A stretch of DNA of 64,000 nt, from positions 264,362 through 328,361 of the forward strand of contig JAJDAY010000026.1 of NCBI GenBank assembly GCA_029261655.1, written 5' to 3'. This document shows positions 19,082-27,547 of this stretch, in pieces. How positions within the stretch are numbered: position 1 is the first letter of the stretch; every line of letters starts with the position of its first letter. The translations under genes were made by a program, and so were the position numbers. Source of the stretch: Nitrospinaceae bacterium. Its GTDB lineage: Bacteria; Nitrospinota; Nitrospinia; Nitrospinales; VA-1. The notes below the pieces were generated by a model. The model was not told the origin of the DNA, made no database searches, and saw only the letters and a list, made by a program, of their open reading frames with translations.

Positions 19082-19489
19082 GTGTTTTCTTGCAAACCGC
19101 TCTTAAACAGCCAGATTAAAATAGCATTTGGTGTAAATCTTATAGAAATACCCACAGACAGACCGAAAATTCTCCCGATTTCCCTCAGGAAATGGAGCAC
19201 CTTTGGCCTGCCGAAAATTACTTAACTGATTGATTTTATGATAAATACAACAGTTTATAGAGTCAAGGAAAACTTTTTTCCATCTATGGGATGCGCAAAA
19301 AGGGGCGGTTTTTCAAGGGGTCTTGGGGGGATAAATAATAGCCCTGAGAGGGGTCTTTTGGGTTCACTGGGCCGAAAATGGTTGGACAATCGGCTTCAAC
19401 CCTACCAGTGGGGCTAATTTCCTCTGACTTTCATATGTATTAAAAAGAAGATTATTACCGAATTCCCCGTCCACTTACGGCAAGGTCGT
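19082..19489. other. Intergenic region with promoter for the motility unit
   Basis: No gene is seen in these 408 bases. It contains a sigma-70 promoter on the minus strand (19238-19266) and a small hairpin, ATTTCC with GGAAAT, near 19178-19193 in the presumed leader. The rest is unremarkable. Confidence 0.6.
19238..19266 (-). promoter_or_regulatory. Sigma-70 type promoter for the regulator-motA-motB unit
   Basis: On the minus strand TTGACT (19261-19266) and TATCAT (19238-19243) are 17 bases apart. The start would be near 19231, leaving a leader of about 150 bases before the regulator gene. No sigma-28 box was recognised here. Confidence 0.6.
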
Positions 19490-21883
19490 TCAATCCTCTT
19501 CCTCGTCTTCTTCTATTTCAGTGATTCTGGGGCCTGAAACGCAACGAAAACCAACGGTGGGATGCCTCTCGGAAGGCTCGAACGAATTACGGAATTTACA
19601 CTTGGAATGGATCAGATAATTGAGCCAGGATCCGCCCCGGACGATTCTCTGAGTGGTGTGTTTGGAGGCATAGAGCTGGATACACCATTCCCAGACATTG
19701 CCGGACATATCAAAACAGCCATAAGGGGAAATCCCCTGCTCAAATTCCTCCACGACGTTGGTTTGCCCGAAAACATAATCTGCCGTGTTGTTGTATCCGG
19801 CCTGATAACCCATCGCTTCTCCCCAGGGGTAGTCCCGCCCATCGGTACCACGCGCGGCTTTTTCCCATTCCTTTTCGGTTGCCAGCCGCTTGCCCGACCA
19901 CATGGAAAACACCAGCGCTTCATAATAGTTGATGCCGATCACGGGCTGATCCGGGGTTTTGGAGTACAAGGGAAACCGATGACGATGGTTGGGGTCAAGC
20001 TCCTGATACAAGGCATTGGTCACCGGAAACTTCATGATGGAATATTCCATGAGGTCGATCCAGTCCTCTTCATCCTTTTCATCCTGATAGATAAATTTTC
20101 CCGCCGGGACAGTCACCATCTCACCCCATTTTTTTAGCTGGGGTAATTTCACCTTTTCCGCGTCCCCTGCTTCGGACAGAAAACCTTCAAGCTCATCGAT
20201 TTTTCCAAGAGGACTGAAATCCTGAACATCCACCAGGGCATGAATATCCAATCCCTTTAAAGCCAAAAGCAGTTCGAGAGCGGCAAACAGAATCCGGCTG
20301 TCTCGCTTTTCGCGTTGGAGCAAGTCCTCAATACGCTCGTCAAGAAATTTCCGGTCAACCGCCTTTATCACTTCACTTGTCTGGATAGACCGAAACCCGA
20401 AAAACTGCGGATACGCTTCTTTGCACTGGTACTTCAGTAAATGACGGGTGAGGAGAATTTTATCCGGCGCGAGTTCGGCTTCGCCCAGGCAATGGCCCGC
20501 TAAAAATACCGCGCCTTCCTGCAAAAGAATATCGAACAGCTCATTTGCGGGAACCATCGCGGCCAGAAACTTTATGACCTCTTCCCAGATTTCTTCGCGG
20601 CAATGGGACCGGACATGGCTCTGCCAATCAGGTTGAAGGGCCAGATGCCGGGCAGCAAAATATTCCTGAAAAGAGGGATGCCGGTATTCAAATCGGCTGG
20701 GGGTCTGTTGAAAAACAAAACCAAACTCTGAAGGAATTTCGACCGTCGCATCGTTTCCTTCCAGTTCATTCAATATTTCCTTTGAAAAACCCAGTTCGAC
20801 ATCCTCAAACCGTTGCGCCCGATCCATTTCCAGTAACTGGAAAGACACCTGGGTCAACCAGGACAAAATTTCCTCGCGGCGGTCTTTCCCATCTTCCGAG
20901 AGAGATTTTTCCAGCTTGTGGTCGAAATACGCCGAATAAATACCCTCCCGGTTGGACAGACCTTCCAGCAGTTCGTTTTCTTGAAGAGCGGGGATCATCT
21001 TTAACAAAACAGGCGTCCTACCGATTTCAGGGAAGTTAGAGAAAACCTCTTTGAGCCACTTGATGTTTTTAGCGTCGCCCAGATAGTCCCGGCGGTCTTT
21101 CTCGTCAATTTCCTGCATCTTGCACTGGAACGCCGAGTCCTCGCCTTTTATCACCACGGAATCCGTAGCCAGAGGGCCAAGATGAAAATCACGTGTCGCC
21201 AGAATCACAAAATTACTGCGGAAAGAATTGTCATCGACAAAAGTTTCGAAATAGACATGGAACCGGTCTTCCGGGTCCAGTTGATCGAGACCATCCAGAA
21301 GAAAAATGATCTTGCTTGTCTGGGAGATCAACTGGATCGTTTTATATAGAAGATCCTCATCCAATCCCAGTTCAGGGAACTCCTCCTGCTCCAATAAAAC
21401 CACCCGCAGGATTTCCTGGTAAACCGTTTCGTAAAATTGCCCGAAACCTGTGCCCTCAGGAAGATTTCCCAAATGAAAATACAACGGCAAGGGATAGACC
21501 GGATGCGCTTTTCCCAGTAACATCTTTTCCTGATAGCTTTTTAAATAAGTGGTCTTTCCCATGCCCAGTTCCGCCCGGAGCATGATTTTGAGGCTGTTGA
21601 CCTCCAGCAAATCCTCGTGAATGACCCGGTAGGAAGGAAACACCTGCTCTTGCAGGCTTTGACGGTGATGAATGGGATTGGTGTCCAGCAACACCGGCGT
21701 GATATCGTATTTACCCTGGCGTTTCTCCCCCAGGGTTTCGTCCAGCCAGGCCGACACGATTTTGAGCTGGTGTTTCCGAAAAGTCTCGATCACCCATTCC
21801 TGAGATTCCTCAATCTTCGTTTGAACAACCGGAGACTCCTCGCCGGATGGACTCGGAACGGGCAAATCATTAGTTTCACTCAT
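19490..21883 (-). CDS. NACHT-type NTPase fused to a formylglycine-generating-enzyme-like domain
   Basis: A 797-residue cytoplasmic fusion. The N-terminal part ends in a STAND/NACHT NTPase with Walker A AELGMGKTT (104-112), Walker B IIFLLDGLDQLD (192-203) and a sensor strand VILATRD (226-232). A helical linker region (about 300-585) includes the typical EYRHPSFQEYFAARHL motif seen at the end of NACHT modules. The last part (about 586-786) is a SUMF1/FGE-like domain with GKRLATEKEWEKAARG, GNVWEWC, RGGSW and GFRCV. One of the two catalytic cysteines of true FGE appears replaced (Leu where the first is expected), so binding rather than sulfatase activation is likely. Such proteins are proposed signalling or defence switches. 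It is divergent from a rhomboid gene and has no partner gene on its strand. Confidence 0.85.
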   Translation of the reverse strand: MSETNDLPVPSPSGEESPVVQTKIEESQEWVIETFRKHQLKIVSAWLDETLGEKRQGKYDITPVLLDTNPIHHRQSLQEQVFPSYRVIHEDLLEVNSLKIMLRAELGMGKTTYLKSYQEKMLLGKAHPVYPLPLYFHLGNLPEGTGFGQFYETVYQEILRVVLLEQEEFPELGLDEDLLYKTIQLISQTSKIIFLLDGLDQLDPEDRFHVYFETFVDDNSFRSNFVILATRDFHLGPLATDSVVIKGEDSAFQCKMQEIDEKDRRDYLGDAKNIKWLKEVFSNFPEIGRTPVLLKMIPALQENELLEGLSNREGIYSAYFDHKLEKSLSEDGKDRREEILSWLTQVSFQLLEMDRAQRFEDVELGFSKEILNELEGNDATVEIPSEFGFVFQQTPSRFEYRHPSFQEYFAARHLALQPDWQSHVRSHCREEIWEEVIKFLAAMVPANELFDILLQEGAVFLAGHCLGEAELAPDKILLTRHLLKYQCKEAYPQFFGFRSIQTSEVIKAVDRKFLDERIEDLLQREKRDSRILFAALELLLALKGLDIHALVDVQDFSPLGKIDELEGFLSEAGDAEKVKLPQLKKWGEMVTVPAGKFIYQDEKDEEDWIDLMEYSIMKFPVTNALYQELDPNHRHRFPLYSKTPDQPVIGINYYEALVFSMWSGKRLATEKEWEKAARGTDGRDYPWGEAMGYQAGYNNTADYVFGQTNVVEEFEQGISPYGCFDMSGNVWEWCIQLYASKHTTQRIVRGGSWLNYLIHSKCKFRNSFEPSERHPTVGFRCVSGPRITEIEEDEEED

Positions 21884-21968
21884 AGGGCGGTTTCTTTATA
21901 ATCAATTGATATCGTAAGATTTTATCACAAGGAACCCATCCGTCCCCATCAATAGTCCGAAATAACCC

Positions 21969-22616
21969 ATGATTCCCCTCAGCGACGAAAACCCAACTCG
22001 AAATTTCCCCGTCATCACCCTTCTCATAATTGTGGCGAATATATGGGTGTATTTCACAACCTTTTTCAGCGCGACCCTCCCCCCGGAGAGGATGTTCAAT
22101 CAATACGGCCTGGTTCCCTATGACCTGATAAATTCTCCGGTCACCGAATATCCGGCCATTTATTCCTCGATGTTCCTGCATGCCGGCTTCCTGCATCTTG
22201 CCGGGAATATGCTCTACCTGTGGATATTTGGCAATAATATTGAAGATGTGCTGGGGAAATTCCGATTCACCCTCTTTTATCTGGTCTGCGGGACGATTGC
22301 CGCCCTGGGTCACATCGCCACCGATACCAGCTCGGTCATTCCCATGGTGGGGGCCAGTGGTGCAGTTTCCGGGGTTCTTGGGGCCTATCTCGTGCTGTTC
22401 CCATTTGCCAGAGTGAAGACGCTCATTTTCATTGTCATCTTCATCACCGTCATCCGAATTCCGGCTTTAGTGCTTCTCGGCCTATGGATCGGCCTGCAAG
22501 TGATGAACGGGATGGCCGTTACCGGAGGAGCGCCGGGTGTGGCGTGGTTCGCCCACATTGGCGGGTTTTTAGCAGGGATGGTCCTCATCCTGCCCTTTCG
22601 CGGAATGCGGACCTGA
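21969..22616 (+). CDS. Rhomboid-family intramembrane serine protease
   Basis: A 215-residue six-helix membrane protease. The catalytic Ser is S130 in GASGAVSG and the catalytic His is H196 in AHIGGFLAG. The oxyanion region HAGFLHLAGNM (71-81) is also present. Enzymes of this family cut membrane-spanning proteins; the substrate is unknown. It is divergent from the NACHT-FGE gene (85 bases apart). Its last 72 codons plus a few bases are duplicated about 4.8 kb downstream at 27201-27435. Confidence 0.92.
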   Translation: MIPLSDENPTRNFPVITLLIIVANIWVYFTTFFSATLPPERMFNQYGLVPYDLINSPVTEYPAIYSSMFLHAGFLHLAGNMLYLWIFGNNIEDVLGKFRFTLFYLVCGTIAALGHIATDTSSVIPMVGASGAVSGVLGAYLVLFPFARVKTLIFIVIFITVIRIPALVLLGLWIGLQVMNGMAVTGGAPGVAWFAHIGGFLAGMVLILPFRGMRT

Positions 22617-22709
22617 AAATGGCAAACGCCCACATTGAATCGTCTGCTGAAGGTTTCCTCGATGAGAGGGGGAATAAATGTTGAACCTTGTCCTGAATGG
22701 AATACATTA

Positions 22710-22735
22710 TGTCTGCTATTGATCCAAAGCGGACA
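22710..22735. repeat. Palindromic dispersed repeat, short copy
   Basis: TGTCTGCT at the left and AGCGGACA at the right form an imperfect palindrome with a ten-base centre. In reverse it resembles the core of the 86-bp repeats at 27111 and 30548 (TGTCCGCTTTTGGCC..). It looks like a short member of the same repeat family. Confidence 0.5.
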
Positions 22736-22922
22736 CTTTCATAAAGAGTAAAAAATGGGTATATATTGAGAAAATGTAAAGCTGCTTCTTCAACAAATTT
22801 TTTCTAATTAAATTCCAACTTTAGTGCACTTTTGTTTGAAGACATACACCTACCTGTTATTTCAGATCCCTCATTACTATCGCTGACAACTTTTCACTAC
22901 ATATCAATATGTTGTTAAGAGT

Positions 22923-22942
22923 GGTTAATTTTAGCCACCTTG
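22923..22942. promoter_or_regulatory. Operator-like inverted repeat, copy 1
   Basis: GGTTAATTTTAGCCACCTTG differs at only three of twenty positions from 25569-25588. The left part is an inverted repeat (GGYT..AGCC). It lies about 100 bases upstream of the TldD/PmbA-like gene. Confidence 0.45.
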
Positions 22943-23001
22943 AACGTCATGAAATAACTCTTCCTTCAGTTAATTTAATATTCAATAGACTCTTTTTTCA
23001 G

Positions 23002-23007
23002 TATAAT
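23002..23007 (+). promoter_or_regulatory. -10 box of the TldD/PmbA-like gene
   Basis: A perfect TATAAT lies 36 bases before the start codon. The -35 region is weak (TATTCA at 22979-22984, 17-base spacing), which would suit an activated promoter. Confidence 0.45.
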
Positions 23008-23043
23008 TTAATGAAAGTATTTTAATGCTAAAGTGGGAATTTT

Positions 23044-24735
23044 ATGGGACCAAATCCAGCCAAAATAAAAAGTGTGATTTTATTTTTGGGAATTTTTTTG
23101 TTAGGCATCCCCGCCTATGCTCATTCCCTGGATGCCACCTCTGCCATTATTTTTCAGGCCATGGAAGAGGAAATGGACCGGTCCTTGAACCGGTTGAAAA
23201 TTGATATTTTTGACCCGCCTTATTTCGTAAAATATCAGATTCGTCATAACAGGCACATAAAAATTGTCGGAAGTTTTGGTTCTCTTGTGCAATCGGATAA
23301 TTTTCAGAATCGCACGCTTTTCGTCGATGTCCGGATAGGCGATTCAAAATTCGACAGTTCCACTCCTGGCAGTCATCGACTCAAGGTCGATCAGACTCTC
23401 CCGCTTGACGATGACCTTTATGTGCTCAAACGGGCATTATGGTATGAGACGGACCTGCGATACAAGCAAGCCATAATGAATTTCATGAAAAAGAAAGGCC
23501 GCTTTATCAGCGGGGTTGCCACTCATGAAACCCATGACTACTCGCGCGGGCATGATGAACCCGTGTCGCAGTTGAGTCCTGTTCCCCTATTCCATCCTGA
23601 TATGGAAGCGTGGAATGACCGGGTTCGACGCGCATCAGCATTATTCAAGCAGGCGCCGGAAATCGAAAAATCGAAAGTGGAACTTCATGTTGACCGAACG
23701 GTCCGTTACTATTACGATTCCGATGGTAATAAAATTCGTTCCCACTCCATCCATTACCAGTTGATGCTAGGGGCCTGGACCAAGGCGAAAAGCGGAAGCC
23801 CCATACACGATCAGGAAACCATCTTTTTTTCCAACCAGGAAAATTTTCCTTCTCATCAAGAGTTGCAGGAAAAGGTTCATCAACTTATATCCAATATCAG
23901 AGAACTCAAGAAATCCCCAAAAGCCGAAACCTTTGTCGGTCCTGCCCTCTTCAGTCCTGATGCCGCCGCAGTTTTAATCCATGAGGCGGTGGGCCATCGA
24001 TTGGAAGGTGACCGGTTGCGCACGGCAAGCGACGGTAAAACGTTTATCAAAAAAATAGGGAAGCAAATTTTACCGCCCTTTCTGACCATCGTGGATAACC
24101 CCCAGATCAAACAGTTGCATGAGATTGATTTGGTCGGCCATTATCTTTATGACGACGAGGGGCAAAAAGGCAACAAGGTCGTGCTGATTGACCACGGCGT
24201 ATTGAAGAGTTTTCTGTTATCACGAGCCCCAGTGTTGGCAGGGGAACGGACGAATGGGCACGCCCGCAGTGACGGGATAAAAGCTCCCATGTCGAGAATG
24301 GCCAATGTCATTGTTCAATCTGAGAAAAATTTTTCTCAGGAAGAAATGAAACGCTTGTTGATTGAACAGGTTCGCCTGCAAAATAAACCCTATGGGCTTT
24401 TTATTAAAAAATTGTCAGGGGGAGAGACCCAGACTCAATCGAATAACTTCCAGGTGTTCAAAGGCAAACCCGTTTACATCTACAAAGTTTACCCGGAAGA
24501 TGGCCGGGAGGAACTCGTCCGCGGCGTGGAATTCGTGGGAACCCCGCTCTCGATGATCGGCAAGGTGATTGCAACGGGGGATGACAATACCGTCATCAAT
24601 GGTTTTTGCGGAGCCGAATCTGGTATGATTCCGGTTACCAGTGTCACCCCGAGCTTTTTACTTTCCGAGGTGGAACTTCAGACTTCGCCTTCTAAACCTC
24701 TCAGGAGGCCCATTTTGCCGCCGCCTGATTTATAG
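23044..24735 (+). CDS. Exported TldD/PmbA-family metallopeptidase-like protein
   Basis: A 563-residue protein of the TldD/PmbA family. The zinc motif HEAVGH is at 313-318 and the third-ligand cysteine block GFCGAESG at about 521-528, both as in TldD. Known members are cytoplasmic proteases that trim microcin precursors or CcdA-like proteins. This one instead begins with a clear signal peptide (1-26, hydrophobic core then AYA), so it is probably periplasmic. The first 200 residues are more divergent. It stands alone on its strand, with its own promoter, without the usual TldD-PmbA pair. Confidence 0.85.
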   Translation: MGPNPAKIKSVILFLGIFLLGIPAYAHSLDATSAIIFQAMEEEMDRSLNRLKIDIFDPPYFVKYQIRHNRHIKIVGSFGSLVQSDNFQNRTLFVDVRIGDSKFDSSTPGSHRLKVDQTLPLDDDLYVLKRALWYETDLRYKQAIMNFMKKKGRFISGVATHETHDYSRGHDEPVSQLSPVPLFHPDMEAWNDRVRRASALFKQAPEIEKSKVELHVDRTVRYYYDSDGNKIRSHSIHYQLMLGAWTKAKSGSPIHDQETIFFSNQENFPSHQELQEKVHQLISNIRELKKSPKAETFVGPALFSPDAAAVLIHEAVGHRLEGDRLRTASDGKTFIKKIGKQILPPFLTIVDNPQIKQLHEIDLVGHYLYDDEGQKGNKVVLIDHGVLKSFLLSRAPVLAGERTNGHARSDGIKAPMSRMANVIVQSEKNFSQEEMKRLLIEQVRLQNKPYGLFIKKLSGGETQTQSNNFQVFKGKPVYIYKVYPEDGREELVRGVEFVGTPLSMIGKVIATGDDNTVINGFCGAESGMIPVTSVTPSFLLSEVELQTSPSKPLRRPILPPPDL

Positions 24736-24794
24736 GATTATCTCTCCCCACGTCGCAACCGTTTTCTATTGTCTTTTGTTGCGTTAGGTTGTAA

Positions 24795-24821
24795 GCGATC
24801 GGCACACTCTGTACCGATCGC
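24795..24821. terminator. Bidirectional hairpin between convergent genes
   Basis: GCGATCGG (24795-24802) pairs perfectly with CCGATCGC (24814-24821) over an eleven-base loop. It lies between two convergent genes and probably ends both transcripts, though T-runs are lacking. Confidence 0.5.
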
Positions 24822-24867
24822 TCAAATAAACCGCATTCGATTGAATGCTGAATTTTAATAGTTAAGG

Positions 24868-25254
24868 CTATTTACAATGGACTTTGATTTTTGAGTCCGT
24901 TCCAGAACTATTAATAATTCGAGCATCGTCATTCCTAACACCTTTGGCTCCATCCCAACCACCAGCCAACGGGTAATCACCCGTTAACGAATAGTTCATG
25001 GTTTCGCCCGGTTGTAATTGGTCCAAGGCATAGTTTGCGCCATTGCCAAGAATGACATGAACTTCTGCGGAATCATCACCCATGTTTTCCAGCATAAAAT
25101 CCTTGTTGCAATAGGTTGTGGTTCCTGGCTCCAGTATCGCTTCCTCACCCTTCATTTCTTCTACAAACCAGGGTGAATCCGCCATCGCCTGGGAACTGAA
25201 CAAACACACCGCCATTGCAAAAACTAGAAAAACGAACCCTTTCACACACTTCAT
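24868..25254 (-). CDS. Small exported protein of unknown function
   Basis: A 128-residue protein with a signal peptide (1-25, ending in QAMA). The mature part looks beta-rich, with two cysteines (in TTYCNKD and the terminal KVHCK) that could form a disulfide in the periplasm. A repeated theme of short strands and Asn/Gly turns suggests an immunoglobulin-like or small adhesin fold, but I recognise no family. A good ribosome site (TTGGAGG) precedes the start. It has its own intergenic region shared with the divergent sigma-54 activator. Confidence 0.7.
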   Translation of the reverse strand: MKCVKGFVFLVFAMAVCLFSSQAMADSPWFVEEMKGEEAILEPGTTTYCNKDFMLENMGDDSAEVHVILGNGANYALDQLQPGETMNYSLTGDYPLAGGWDGAKGVRNDDARIINSSGTDSKIKVHCK

Positions 25255-25636
25255 GATTTGCCTCCAATTATAATTTTGAAACGGGTTTATAAACTATGGG
25301 TCAACCAAGGTGATTCGCTGATAAATCCTCCTCAATTATCTGAGTGCTATTTCTCAGGAAAAACCTTGCGGAACCTTATGAGAGTCTTATATTGCAATGC
25401 ATGTACCGAAAGTTGATTTTATTTTAGGCGATGATTTTAAAGGGTTTATGTCTGTACGGGGTCATTGGAAGATTTTAAAACCGGCTAATATCCGCCGTTT
25501 TTTCAAGCTGTTTCAATAAAACAGAATATAAATCAATCCATTATCGGGATGCCTGATTTTTACGCTTCGGCTAATTTCAGCCACCTGGTTCGAAATCTTG
25601 CCTCAATAATTTAGATCACCTGAAAAAAATAAAATT
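25255..25636. other. Divergent intergenic region
   Basis: These 382 bases separate the small exported protein (minus) from the sigma-54 activator (plus). An operator-like motif at 25569-25588 is shared with 22923. A related sequence, ACCGGCTAAT, occurs near 25481. I see no gene and no clear -24/-12 promoter. Confidence 0.5.
25569..25588. promoter_or_regulatory. Operator-like inverted repeat, copy 2
   Basis: GGCTAATTTCAGCCACCTGG contains a perfect GGCT/AGCC inverted repeat and matches 22923-22942 at 17 of 20 positions. It lies about 50 bases before the sigma-54 activator gene, so it may be an autoregulatory site or part of a shared regulon. Confidence 0.45.
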
Positions 25637-27121
25637 ATGAAATATAATCTCGAATATGTTCTGGATAGCGCCCTGGATGGGATTTTCATTGTTGCCAGTG
25701 ATCACCGATTGGTCCTTTTCAATCGGGCCTGTGAGGAGCTTTACCAGCTCTCTCAAGAAGATATCGTCAATAAAGCGTTATGGAAATTGCAGGATCTGAA
25801 GAAAATTTTACCGGGGAAAAGGTCTGACAATGGAAAACCAGCTTATGGAGAACTGGCCAGTAAAAAGGAAAGGATGATCTTGTCGCATAAAGGCAATAAG
25901 GAAGTTTGGGTCGAGACCATTTACACCCCCATTTACGACCAGAACAACGGTGAAATCGCTTATGTGATGGGAGTGATAAAGGATATTTCAGAACAAAAAA
26001 ATTTGGAGGACCAGAAGCAAGTTCTTTTAACTCAGCTCAGTGTCCTGCGAAAAGACATCGAGAGTAAGTATGACTTCTCAAAAATTGTCGGTCAGTCATC
26101 TGGGATACTCAATGCGCTGGAACTTGCCGGAGAGGTGGCGAAACAAAATACCACCGTTTTTCTTTCCGGGGAAAGCGGTACGGGCAAGGAGCTGTTTGCG
26201 AAAGCAATTCATTACAACAGCCATAGAGCCTTCAAACCATTCATTGCGATAAATTGTTCCGCGTTTCCAGACACTCTTATCGAAAGCGAATTATTCGGAT
26301 ATGAAAAGGGCGCGTTCACAGGAGCTGAAAAAGCCAAGCCAGGTAAAATTCAGCTGGCGGAGGGAGGCACTTTGTTTCTGGATGAGGTTACCGAAATGAG
26401 CCTCTCTACTCAGGTAAAATTATTGCGGATCATTCAGGAGCGAGAATTTGAAATGTTAGGCGGAATCAAAACACTTCGCGCCGACATTCGAATCATCACC
26501 TCAACCAATGTGGATATCGAGAAAATGGTTAGAGAAGGAAAGTTTCGTGAAGATTTGTATTACCGGCTCTATGTTTATCCGATTTTTATTCCCCCGCTTC
26601 GCGACCGTATTGATGACCTCGAAGTCCTGGTCAATACTTTTATAAATAAATTGAACCAGGAAATGGGTAAGCAGGTGCAAGGCCTAACTCCAGAGGCCTG
26701 GAAAATTTTAAAAACTTTCAAATGGCCTGGAAACATTAGAGAATTGCAAAACGTGATTGAACGCTTGATCATTTTATCGAAAAATCCCATCATCGGGGCG
26801 AACGAAATCCCTGGATATATAAAAAGAGAATATGATGAAAACGTATCTTCCGGTCGATTGGATGTGGGGGGTGTGCTTGCAGGCAAGTTTTCTCTGGACA
26901 AAAGTGTCGAACAGTTTGAAAATAATTTGATCGTAGATGCCCTGAAAAAAAGTGGCTTTAATAAAACTAAAGCGGCTCGAATCCTTGGCTTAACCCGGTC
27001 TACGTTCCGCTACAAGCTAGCCAAAGTGCCTCCCCAACGATTAAAACTAGTGAAGGAGAGATCAATTAACGGGGAAGCGCTGGGTGTTTCCCATCATCCA
27101 AAAGCGGATCATTTGAGTTAA
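25637..27121 (+). CDS. PAS-domain sigma-54-dependent transcriptional activator
   Basis: A 494-residue NtrC-type activator. A PAS sensor (about 4-122) replaces the usual receiver, so it senses a ligand or redox state directly. A short coiled coil leads to the AAA+ domain with Walker A GESGTGKE (178-185), the sigma-54 contact loop GAFTGA (225-230) and Walker B GGTLFLDE (243-250). A Fis-type helix-turn-helix (about 430-468, NKTKAARILGLTRSTFRYKL) ends the conserved part. The last residues, after about 485, are encoded inside a dispersed repeat (27098-27196), so the original C-terminus may have been altered. No cognate kinase is nearby; targets are unknown. Confidence 0.92.
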   Translation: MKYNLEYVLDSALDGIFIVASDHRLVLFNRACEELYQLSQEDIVNKALWKLQDLKKILPGKRSDNGKPAYGELASKKERMILSHKGNKEVWVETIYTPIYDQNNGEIAYVMGVIKDISEQKNLEDQKQVLLTQLSVLRKDIESKYDFSKIVGQSSGILNALELAGEVAKQNTTVFLSGESGTGKELFAKAIHYNSHRAFKPFIAINCSAFPDTLIESELFGYEKGAFTGAEKAKPGKIQLAEGGTLFLDEVTEMSLSTQVKLLRIIQEREFEMLGGIKTLRADIRIITSTNVDIEKMVREGKFREDLYYRLYVYPIFIPPLRDRIDDLEVLVNTFINKLNQEMGKQVQGLTPEAWKILKTFKWPGNIRELQNVIERLIILSKNPIIGANEIPGYIKREYDENVSSGRLDVGGVLAGKFSLDKSVEQFENNLIVDALKKSGFNKTKAARILGLTRSTFRYKLAKVPPQRLKLVKERSINGEALGVSHHPKADHLS

Positions 27122-27196
27122 AAAGCTCAGAGATACTTTCCGTTAAGCTTTCCTCAGCCGAATGTCCGTTTTTGGCCGATAGCAGTCCTTTTTCGA
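27111..27196. repeat. 86-bp dispersed repeat, copy 1
   Basis: Aligns without gaps to 30548-30633 with only a handful of differences. A left arm, CCAAAAGCGGATCATT (27098-27113), is nearly the inverse of AATGTCCGTTTTTGG (27161-27175), so the unit can fold into a large hairpin like a small non-autonomous element. It overlaps the end of the sigma-54 activator gene. Confidence 0.75.
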
Positions 27197-27200
27197 GCAT

Positions 27201-27435
27201 CCCCTTTGCCAGAATGAAAACGCTCATTTTCATTGTCGTCTTCATCACCGTCATCCGAATTCCGGCTTTAGTGCTTCTGGGTCTCTGGATCGGCCTGCAA
27301 GTGATGAACGGGATGACCGTATCGGGAGGCGCGCCGGGTGTGGCGTGGTTCGCCCACATTGGCGGGTTTTTAGCGGGGATGGTCCTCATCCCGCCCTTTC
27401 GCGGAATGCGGACCTGAAAATGGCAAACGCCCACA
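27201..27435 (+). pseudogene. Duplicated 3-prime fragment of the rhomboid gene
   Basis: This 235-base segment matches 22400-22634 without gaps at about 94% by my count (14 differences). It corresponds to rhomboid residues from about 144 to the stop codon (here 27415-27417) plus 18 bases beyond. The frame is still open and keeps the His block AHIGGFLAG, but the catalytic Ser and the first half are missing, so it cannot be a working protease. It begins within five bases of the end of the 86-bp repeat. Confidence 0.85.
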
Positions 27436-27547
27436 ACTGGTTCTTTTCGCTCCTTGAGCATCGCAACAAGTTCCCAGTTAACAAAACTGTCTACCCAGAG
27501 TCGAACTTTTCATACGATGCCACAGATTTTAATTATATCGACCCTAG

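Larger units (their letters stand above)
22617..23043. other. AT-rich intergenic region with repeat and operator-like sites
   Basis: No gene is recognised in these 427 bases. It starts with the tail of the segment duplicated at 27201-27435, then carries a palindromic dispersed repeat (22710-22735), an inverted-repeat motif shared with the region at 25569, and a TATAAT box before the next gene. Confidence 0.6.

Noticed and set aside
19490-19700. Diversity-generating retroelement target in the FGE-like C-terminus
   Set aside because: The fold is the one often diversified, but no reverse transcriptase, template repeat or adenine-rich codon pattern is seen in the window.
21876-22313. 145-codon minus-strand frame opposite the rhomboid gene
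   Set aside because: It lies inside a well-supported rhomboid gene on the other strand and shows no family features.
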